A stretch of DNA of 64,000 nucleotides, from assembly GCA_047967505.1 (NCBI GenBank), contig CM106541.1; one strand, written 5' to 3'. The stretch comes from Dipteris shenzhenensis. Lineage: Eukaryota > Polypodiophyta > Polypodiopsida > Gleicheniales. The notes under the pieces were generated by a model that saw only the letters and a list, made by a program, of their open reading frames with translations, did no database searches and was not told the DNA's origin. The translations under genes were made by a program, and so were the position numbers. Of the stretch, positions 56,255 to 64,000 are shown piece after piece; position 1 is the stretch's first letter; each line of letters begins with the position of its first letter.

Positions 56255-57171
56255 CCGAGTGATCTAGCTAAGCATGCATGAATGCCTGGAAGCTTAACAG
56301 TTCTGTGGAAGGAAGAAGAAGCTTTGTGGGAAGCTTTGTGGATGATTTTACTTGCATCCGAGTGCGCAGAGACCTTGAAGGAACCTTTGAAAAAGTCACT
56401 TTGGTTTTGCGAAGTGGTTCTGAGAGCCTATTAAATGTTTTCAAAGAAAAAGTCGTTTTTTTAGCTTTTCCCTGTTCTGTTCGATGACAGAGACTCCATA
56501 TTGACTTGGACAGGCAAGCATTGCTTGCTTTTGGTGTCCATTTCACTTCAGGAGCTTGAAAACACCTTCATTCTTGAATTTGGGATCATTTCGTTGGATT
56601 TCTGACTCACTATGTCAGTTTTAACGTTTTTCTACCCAGGTGTTGGAACTCAAGTTTGGAGCAACCATTTGCAGATCTGTCAATTCCGATGGACTCAAGA
56701 GGTCCTAAAACTTCTATGTTGCTCATCATTCGCACTCCGATGGAGTTTACAAACAGTTTAGTTTCCAAAAACGTTTTTCAATCCGTGTGTTGGACCCAAT
56801 GATTGGGACCACGGTTTCCAAAACCGTCTGTCCCATTGCATTTTGGACACCTAAAAACCCCTATCTGTCAGTTCTTGCACGATTCGATGGAGTATTTTTA
56901 GAGTTATAGATCTCTATGTATTTGATTTCGTCTCTTTGTTATGCATTTTTTATTCTAAGGTTTTGAAACCTTAGATTATGCCACATGGCAGTGGATAAGT
57001 GTTGATTTCCATTTCTCACTCATCAGTCAGGATTTTGGAGTTCTAGCAGAAGAGAGATATTTGCAAATTGTCTTGCTAAGTCTGATTATCGAATGGCACC
57101 CATGTTTTGAGGCATCTCAAGTTCTATTTTTAATAGCGATCATTGCCGTGGGACCATGATTTCTTGAGCAT
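56255..57171 (+). other. Leader of the third D copy, truncated
   Basis: Collinear with the reverse complement of 53892-54807. Homology stops at CTTGAGCAT (57163-57171), so this copy has lost gag and everything after it. Confidence 0.85.
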
Positions 57172-57636
57172 TGTAGTGCAATTAATCACAACAATTTTCT
57201 ATTTTTTAAAAGAAAAATGCCATAAACATTTCATGCTGCAAAACACACACAAAAAAATGGCATTTGTAGCATTAATCCAAGCATTTCCTACAAGCAATCT
57301 CCATCCCTCCCTTTCTTGCTTACTCTTTCGGCCACCTCCACCCTCTTGTTGCCCTTCAAGACTGCCTCTTGCCTCCTCGCCTCCTTGCTTCCTCACCTCC
57401 TCACCTCCTTGCTTCTTTGCCTTCTCACCTCCTTGCATCATGCTTGTTGCTGGCAATTCCAAGGCTATCCCTCCCCTCATTGGCCAGCTCCTCTACTCCT
57501 CACGTCATCCTTCTCCTCATTTCGGTGTCTCCAATGAATAGCTTGGGGGTCTTGTTTTTGGAGGGGGGAAGCATAAGAATGGCAACAGCTTAATGCGCTA
57601 TCATTTTTCATGCTTTTGCCACCCAAAAACAAGGCC
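57172..57636. other. Spacer without recognised gene
   Basis: Contains CTCCTTGC-type repeats (57360-57440) that give Pro/Leu/Ser-rich frames without domain. Confidence 0.4.
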
Positions 57637-57753
57637 TGCAAAGCCCTTGCTTAAGCTTGAATGAGCCTCTTGATTTTGGGCGTGTTAAGCCATTTTTGAC
57701 CATTATACCCCCAAAATCAAGAGACTCATTCAAGCTTAAGCAAGGGCTTTGCA
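57637..57753. repeat. 44-bp inverted repeat, 29-bp loop
   Basis: TGCAAAGCCCTTGCTTAAGC at 57637 begins an arm that pairs with 57710-57753. I count one mismatch in 44 bases. The inner end TCTTGATTTTGGG is also the opening word of every unit in the array from 58425, which links the two. Confidence 0.95.
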
Positions 57754-58424
57754 AGCATTGCAAGTCCAGTAAATGAAATCAATCAGATTAGGAATTGGCA
57801 AACTCAATTTGGGAATGGTCAGAAATACTTTGTCTTTGAATAATGCCTTGGATCATGGGATGGGGTCCCATGAACCTGCTACCTATGACGACGAATGGTT
57901 CTGCCCTCGACTAAAGGTGACGTGTGTAGTAGTAAAAGGATAGCCCTCATGGAATCTCTAAGGGGTCTTGATTTTGGCCATGATTTGCACATTCTAGCAC
58001 TTGAGCCATATATCAATTTCCAACACTTGAGGCATATAGTGGCTTTGCCCACGCAATGTTTCCAGCTGCAATCCAAGCATCAAGCAATCTCATATTCTGT
58101 ATCCAGAGACATCATGAGGGGTAGAGCCTCTTTTTGGTAGTCTCACTAGCAATATGTATCAAAAAAAAATGTATTCAATTATTATATTCTTCCTTGCTAT
58201 ATGAATGCTCTTAATGCATCCAAATTGTAGAACTACTTCAATACTACTTCTTAGTTATATTGTATAATAACCTCCATATGTATGCTCGTGAGACAACAAA
58301 AAAGAGACCTGGCAACCCAAAAATGATAGTGCATTGATGCGCTGCCATTTTTGGGCTACTAGGCCTCTTTTTTAATGTTTCTTGAACATAAGAACAAGCA
58401 CTTGTGTTCCTTACCTTTCTTTCC
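57754..58424. other. Sequence preceding the palindrome array
   Basis: No gene recognised. The last part (58270-58424) holds the segment that precedes each array unit (ACATAAGAACAAGCACTTGTG). It also has a short inverted pair around CCAAAAATG...CATTTTTGG (58318-58355). Confidence 0.5.
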
Positions 58425-58480
58425 AATGGGGGTCTTGATTTTGGGGGTGTATGCCAAAAATTGATAAACAACATTATTTG

Positions 58481-58906
58481 ATGCATATAGTTTTATTAAA
58501 TCGATAAAATAGGCATGAAAACATCTAAATTGGCTCTTGCCATTTGATTTGATGTATGACATGACCCCATTTGGATTTGTAATTCTAAAGATACGGGGTC
58601 TTACTTTTAGGGCTTGAATGCCTAAAATAGGCAGCGCATCAATGCACTGCCTATTTCATACATTTAGGCCTCAAAAGTAGTTACCCATGTAGGACCAAAT
58701 GAGGTCCTACTTTTGAGGCCTAAATGCATGAAATAGGCAGCACATTGACAAGCTACCTATTTCAAGAATTCAGGTCCTAAAAGTAGGACCCCGTATCTTT
58801 AGACTTACAAATCCCAATGGGATCATGTCCTATATCAAATCGAATGGCAAGAGCAATTTAGATGGTTTTCATGCCTGATTTCTCCATCAATAAAAACTGT
58901 ATGCAT
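58481..58906. repeat. Palindrome of unit 1
   Basis: Arms of about 210 bases around a centre near 58693. More diverged than the later units (inner arm has TTACCC where others have GGACCC). Confidence 0.85.
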
Positions 58907-58934
58907 AAATATATACATCAAGATATGCATCAAT

Positions 58935-59019
58935 ATATGCATCAATATATACATATGTATGTATGTATATATATGTATATATAGATACATACATACATAC
59001 ATACATACATGTGTGTGTG

Positions 59020-59069
<50 letters not shown>

Positions 59070-59128
59070 CACACATATATATATATGTATGTATATACAT
59101 ACATATATACATACTTACATACATACAG
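58935..59128. repeat. Microsatellite hub 1
   Basis: (TATG)n, (CATA)n and (CA)n tracts between units 1 and 2, the longest (CA)n being about 59023-59062. Confidence 0.95.
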
Positions 59129-59188
59129 CAAAATGGGGGTCTTGATTTTGGGGGGGGGTATACCAAAAATTGATAAACAACATTATCT

Positions 59189-59618
59189 GATGAATATAGT
59201 TTTAGTTGATGGAGAAAATGGACATTAAAACCATCTAAATTGGATCTTGCCATTCAATTTGATATATGACATGACCCCATTCGGATATGCAAGTCCAAAG
59301 ATACAGGGTGCTACTTTTAGGGTCTGAATGCCTGAAATAGGCAACGCGTTAACGCACTGCCTATTTCATGCATTTAGGCCTCAAAAGTAGGACCCCATTG
59401 TGTTGCCAATGGGGTCCTACTTTTGAGGCCTAAATGCATGAAATAGGCAGTGCGTTAACGCGTTGCCTATTTCAGGCATTCAGGCCTTAAAAGTAGGACC
59501 CTGTATCTTTGGACTTACAAATCCAAATGGGGTCATGTCATATATCAAATCAAACGGCAAGAGCCAATTTAGATGATTTTCATGTCCATTTTCTCCATCT
59601 ATCAAAATTGTATGCATC
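59189..59618. repeat. Palindrome of unit 2
   Basis: Centre at 59403-59404 within CATTGTGTTGCCAATG. Arms of about 213 bases. Confidence 0.9.
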
Positions 59619-59672
59619 AATATATACATCAATATATACAAATATGCATCAACATATACATACATACATACC

Positions 59673-59708
<36 letters not shown>

Positions 59709-59895
59709 TGTATGTATGTATGTACATGCATATATATACATACATACATCAAAAGTAAGACCCCATTGGTTTCCCATGTCATGCATTTTGTTGTCTCTTG
59801 AGCATAACAACAAGCACTTGTGTTCTTTACCTTTCTTTGCAATGGGGGTCTTGATTTTGGGGGGGGATGCCAAAAATTGATCAACAACATTATTT

Positions 59896-60195
59896 GATGA
59901 ATATAGTTTTAGTTGATGAAGAAAATGGACATGAAAACCATCTAAATTGGATCTTGCCATTGGATTTGATATATGACATGACCCCATTTGGATATGCAAG
60001 TCCAAAGATATGGGGTCCTACTTTTAGGGCCTTTATGCGCTGCCTATTTTAGGCATCCAAGCCCTAAAAGTAGGACCCCGTATCTTTGGACTTACAAACC
60101 AAATGGGATCATGTCATATATCAAATCGAACGACAAGAACCAATTTAGATGGTTTTCATGTCCATTTTCTCCATATATCAAAATTGTATGCATCA
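59896..60195. repeat. Palindrome of unit 3, centre deleted
   Basis: Same outer arms but about 130 bases of the centre are missing; the inner joint is near 60045. This accounts for the short 622-base spacing. Confidence 0.85.
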
Positions 60196-60225
60196 ATATA
60201 TACATATATGCATCAACATATACAT

Positions 60226-60312
<87 letters not shown>

Positions 60313-60370
60313 CACATATAGATATATATGTATGTATATACATACATATATAAATACTTACATACATACA
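60195..60370. repeat. Microsatellite hub 3
   Basis: (TA)n then (CA)n (about 60262-60306), then TATA/CATA words. Confidence 0.95.
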
Positions 60371-60517
60371 GCAAAATTAGGACCCCGTTGGTTACCTATT
60401 TCATGCATTTTGTTGTCTCATGAGCATAAGAACAAGCACTTGTGTTCCTTACCTTTCTTTACAATGGGGGTCTTGATTTTGGGGGGGGATGCCAAAAATT
60501 GATAAACAACATTATTT

Positions 60518-60944
60518 GATGAATATAGTTTTAGTTGATGGAGAAAATGGACATGAAAACCATCTAAATTGGATCTTGCCATTCGATTTGATATATGACA
60601 TGACCCCATTCGAATATGCAAGTCCAAAGATACGGGGTGCTACTTTTAGGGCCTGAATGTCTAAAATAGGGAGCGCGTCAATGCGCTGCCTATTTCATGC
60701 ACTTAGGCCTCAAAAGTAGGACCCCATTGTGTTGCCAATGGGGTCCTACTTTTGAGGCCTAAGTGCATGAAATAGGCAGCGCATTGACGCGCTCCCTATT
60801 TTAGGCATTCAGGCCCTAAAAGTAGGACCCCGTATCTTTGGACTTACAAATCCAAATGGGGTCATGTCATATATCAAATCAAACGGCAAGAGCCAATTTA
60901 GATGATTTTCATGTCCATTTTCTCCATATATCAAAATTGTATGC

Positions 60945-60948
<4 letters not shown>
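60518..60948. repeat. Palindrome of unit 4
   Basis: Centre near 60733 within CATTGTGTTGCCAATG. Arms of about 215 bases. Confidence 0.9.
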
Positions 60949-61165
<217 letters not shown>

Positions 61166-61313
61166 CATCAAAGTAAGACCCCATTGGTTTCCCATGTCAT
61201 GCATTTTGTTGTCTCATGAGCATAAGAACAAGCACTTGTGTTCTTTACCTTTCTTTGCAATGGGGGTTTTGATTTTGGAGGGGTATGCCAAAAATTGATC
61301 AACAACATTATTT

Positions 61314-61799
61314 GATGAATATAGTTTTAGTTGATGGAGAAAATGGACATGAAAACCATCTAAATTGGATCTTGCCGTTCGATTTGATATATGACATGAC
61401 CCCATGTGGATATGCAAGTCCAAAGATATGGGGTGCTACTTTTAGGGTCTGAATGCCTAAAGTAGGTAGCGCGTTAACGCGCTGCCTATTTCATGCATTT
61501 AGGCCTCAAAAGTAGGACCCCATTGGTGTTGCGCGCTGCCTATTTCATGCATTTAGGCCTCAAAAGTAGGACCCCATTGGCAACACCAATGGGGTCCTAC
61601 TTTTGAGGCCTAAATGCATGAAATAGGCAGCGCGTTAACGCGCTACCTATTTTAGGCATTTAGGCCCGAAAAGTAGGACCCCATATTTTTGGACTTACAA
61701 ATCCAAATGGGGTCATGTCATATATCAAATCAAACGGCAAAAGCCAATTTAGATGATTTTCATGTCCATTTTCTCCATATATCAAAATTGTATGCATCA
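61314..61799. repeat. Palindrome of unit 5 with 54-bp arm duplication
   Basis: CGCGCTGCCTATTTCATGCA occurs at 61478 and again at 61532 (period 54) in the left arm, so the arms are unequal and the centre is shifted to near 61583. Confidence 0.88.
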
Positions 61800-61843
61800 A
61801 TATATACATATATGCATCAACATATACATAAATACATACATAC

Positions 61844-61895
<52 letters not shown>

Positions 61896-62049
61896 GTATG
61901 TATGTATTTATGTATATGTTGATGCATATATGTATATATTGATGCATACAATTTTGATATATGGAGAAAATGGACATGAAAATCATCTAAATTGGCTTTT
62001 GCCGTTTGATTTATGTATATGACATGACCCCATTTGGATTTGTAAGTCA
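61691..62049. repeat. Secondary palindrome overlapping unit 5 hub
   Basis: The outer arm 61691-61840 reappears inverted at 61900-62049, centred near 61870 in a (TA)n tract. The (TA)n itself is the loop. Only this unit has it. Confidence 0.9.
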
Positions 62050-62270
62050 TATATATATATATGTATATGTATGTATGTATGTATGTACATGCATATATAT
62101 ACATACATACATACATACAAACATCAAAAGTAAGACCCCATTGGTTTCCCATGTCATGCATTTTGTTGTCTCATGAGCATAAGAACAAGCACTTGTGTTC
62201 TTTACCTTTCTTTGCAATGGGGGTCTTGATTTTGGGGGGGTATGCCAAAAATTGATCAACAACATTATTT

Positions 62271-62700
62271 GATGAATATAGTTTTAGTTGATGGAGAAAA
62301 TGGACATGAAAACCATCTAAAGTGGATCTTGCCGTTCGATTTGATATATGACATGACCCCATTTGGATATGCAAGTCCAAAGATACAGGGTACTACTTTT
62401 AGGGCCTGAATGCCTAAAATAGGCAGCGCGTTAACGCGCTGTCTATTTCATGCATTTAGGCCTTAAAATTAGGACCCCATTGTGTTGCCAATGGGGTCCT
62501 ACTTTTAAGGCCTAAATGCATGAAATAGGTAGCGCGTTAACGCGCTACCTATTTTAGGCATTCAGGCCCTAAAAGTAGGGCCCCATATCTTTGGACTTAC
62601 AAATCCAAATAGGATCATGTCATATATCAAATGGAACGACAAGAACCAATTTAGATGGTTTTCATGTCCATTTTCTCCATATATCAAAATTGTATGCATC
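62271..62700. repeat. Palindrome of unit 6
   Basis: Centre near 62485 within CATTGTGTTGCCAATG. Arms of about 215 bases with GCGCGTTAACGCGC on both sides. Confidence 0.9.
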
Positions 62701-62741
62701 AATATATACATCAATATATACATATATGCATCAACATATAC

Positions 62742-62818
<77 letters not shown>

Positions 62819-62878
62819 CACACACACACATACATACATACATTTATACATACATACATAAATACATACATACAAACA
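62700..62878. repeat. Microsatellite hub 6
   Basis: (TA)n then (CATA)n and a short (CA)n. Confidence 0.95.
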
Positions 62879-63050
62879 TCAAAAGTAAGACCCCATTGGT
62901 TGCCTATGTCATGCATTTTATTGTCTCATGAGCATAAGAACAAGCACTTGTGTTCCTTACCTTTCTTTGCAATGGGGGTCTTGATTTTGGTGGGGTATGC
63001 TAAAAATTGATCAACAACATTATTTGATGCATATAGTTTTAGTAGTTTTA

Positions 63051-63155
63051 GTACACATACATACATACATACATACATATGTGTGTGTGTGTACATACAT
63101 ACATGGATGCATGCATGCATGCATACATACATACATACATACATATTGATGCATA
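63051..63155. repeat. CATA/CATG microsatellites ending the array
   Basis: (ACAT)n, (GT)n, then ATGCATGCATGCATGC at about 63108-63123, flanked on both sides by TTTTAGTA/ATAGTTTTACTAG words from the unit. Confidence 0.9.
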
Positions 63156-63278
63156 TAGTTTTACTAGATGGGGAAAATAGGCCCTACTCTGATTTTTGTG
63201 GAGAGACACAACTAGACAAATAGAGCAAGTCCAAGGGGTCGCTGGGGACACCTCTCGGCAAATGGAGATGCCCGGTAT

Positions 63279-63766
63279 GCAATTTTAGCACCAATTTTGG
63301 GATGTAAGCTGCATAGTCATGTCCAAAAAAAGTTGTCAATTCTTGCATTAAATGTAGGGTGGTGAATATATCCTATTCCGTCATGGGGCCGGAGAAGACG
63401 GAGGCAAAAAATTGAACCTCCAAAAAGACTTCTTTTACCAGTCTATGGGGACCGTGGCTCTTACTAGTGTTGAGAGTGGACAAGATAGCTACCGTTGGTG
63501 TGATATGGGAATCTCCCAATCTGCAACTTTAGCACCAATTTTGGGATGTAAACTACATAGTCAGGTCCAAAAAAGTTGTGTCAATTCTTGCATTAAATGT
63601 AGGGTGATGAATATATCCTATTTCATCAGGGGGCCTGCAGAAGACGGAGGGAAAAATTTGAACCTCCAAAAAGATTTATTTTACTGGTCTATGGGGCCTA
63701 GCTCTTACTAGCATTGAGAGTGGACAAGATAGCTACTACTGGCGTGATATGGGAATCTCCGAGTCT
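63279..63766. repeat. 244-bp tandem duplication
   Basis: GCAATTTTAGCACCAATTTTGG at 63279 recurs as GCAACTTTAGCACCAATTTTGG at 63523. The following 220 bases (with GTCAATTCTTGCATTAAATG and AACCTCCAAAAAGA) are repeated at about 90 percent identity. No gene recognised. Confidence 0.92.
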
Positions 63767-64000
63767 CAAGTTTTGGGGTACATGAAATTATATCATGCTA
63801 ACAGTAACTCTAAGAGGTTCCAAAGGCAGGCAACATTCTTCATCATAGCTAACTCAAATGCAAGGTAGTGAAAATGCCAAGAGATTTGCTAGGTAGCATT
63901 GATTTTGGGAAGGGATATGATGATACTTTGTTGTGTTATGTAGGATATTAATTTCCATTAAATTTGGGACATGTTAGATATAACTTCATAAAATCCTAAG
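63767..64000. other. Right-edge sequence without recognised feature
   Basis: AT-rich, no feature seen. Confidence 0.4.

Overview
The window looks like nuclear DNA of a vascular plant with a large, repeat-rich genome. The evidence is dense, mutually nested Ty1/copia and Ty3/gypsy LTR retrotransposons, LINE-like debris, plant-type primer binding sites (TGGTATCAGAGC for initiator tRNA-Met and a decayed tRNA-Asp type), and long microsatellites. I cannot place it further from sequence alone; a gymnosperm, fern or lycophyte would fit. I find no intact host gene, no clear tRNA or rRNA gene and no CRISPR array. Nearly every coding stretch is a retroelement gene carrying stops or frameshifts.

Layout. 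1-1800: a minus-strand open frame leaving the left edge (DUF4283-like), its upstream CTGTACGG repeat field, and a possible LINE tail. 2340-3450: LTR-like promoter and a duplicated tRNA-Asp-like primer site. 3990-6600: decayed gypsy element H (CT-rich LTR-like zone, TTAGGTTA field, gag, protease). 6630-7110: a lone LTR with primer site. 7727-13276: copia element A with exact 5-bp target duplications, inserted in a retropepsin-like frame that continues at 13277. 13500-18866: unrecognised decayed frames behind a TATA promoter. 18867-24524: copia element D, joined directly to gypsy element F (24525 to about 31497). 32150-37217: gypsy G on the minus strand, present twice around a palindrome cluster. 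37218-39344: purine-rich sequence and a minus-strand LTR-like promoter. 39345-44903: copia element B, the best preserved, with exact target duplications. 46051-48797: promoter repeats and a second H-like copy whose gag is cut by element C. 48798-50726: the 5' half of C (same family as A and B), fused to a D-type reverse transcriptase fragment, which is fused to an inverted D copy (51138-54981, minus). 54982-57171: an F-type gag block and a second D LTR plus leader in plus orientation.

57172-64000 holds no recognisable genes. Its core (58425-63050) is an array of seven related units of about 0.6-0.96 kb. Units 1-6 are each built on a near-perfect palindrome (about 430 bp in the full versions) and separated by TA/CATA/CA microsatellite hubs. 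This fold-back array, together with smaller hairpins at 57637 and 35500-36110, is the least explained structure here and the best candidate for something undescribed.

The retroelement genes do not work together as a pathway; they record successive insertions. By hand count the LTR pair of A differs at about 15 sites and that of B at about 7 plus one 4-bp indel, so B inserted later than A. Chimeric joints (copia to gypsy at 24524, copia to copia at 50726, a fold-back at about 51137) point to template switching or repair-mediated rearrangement.
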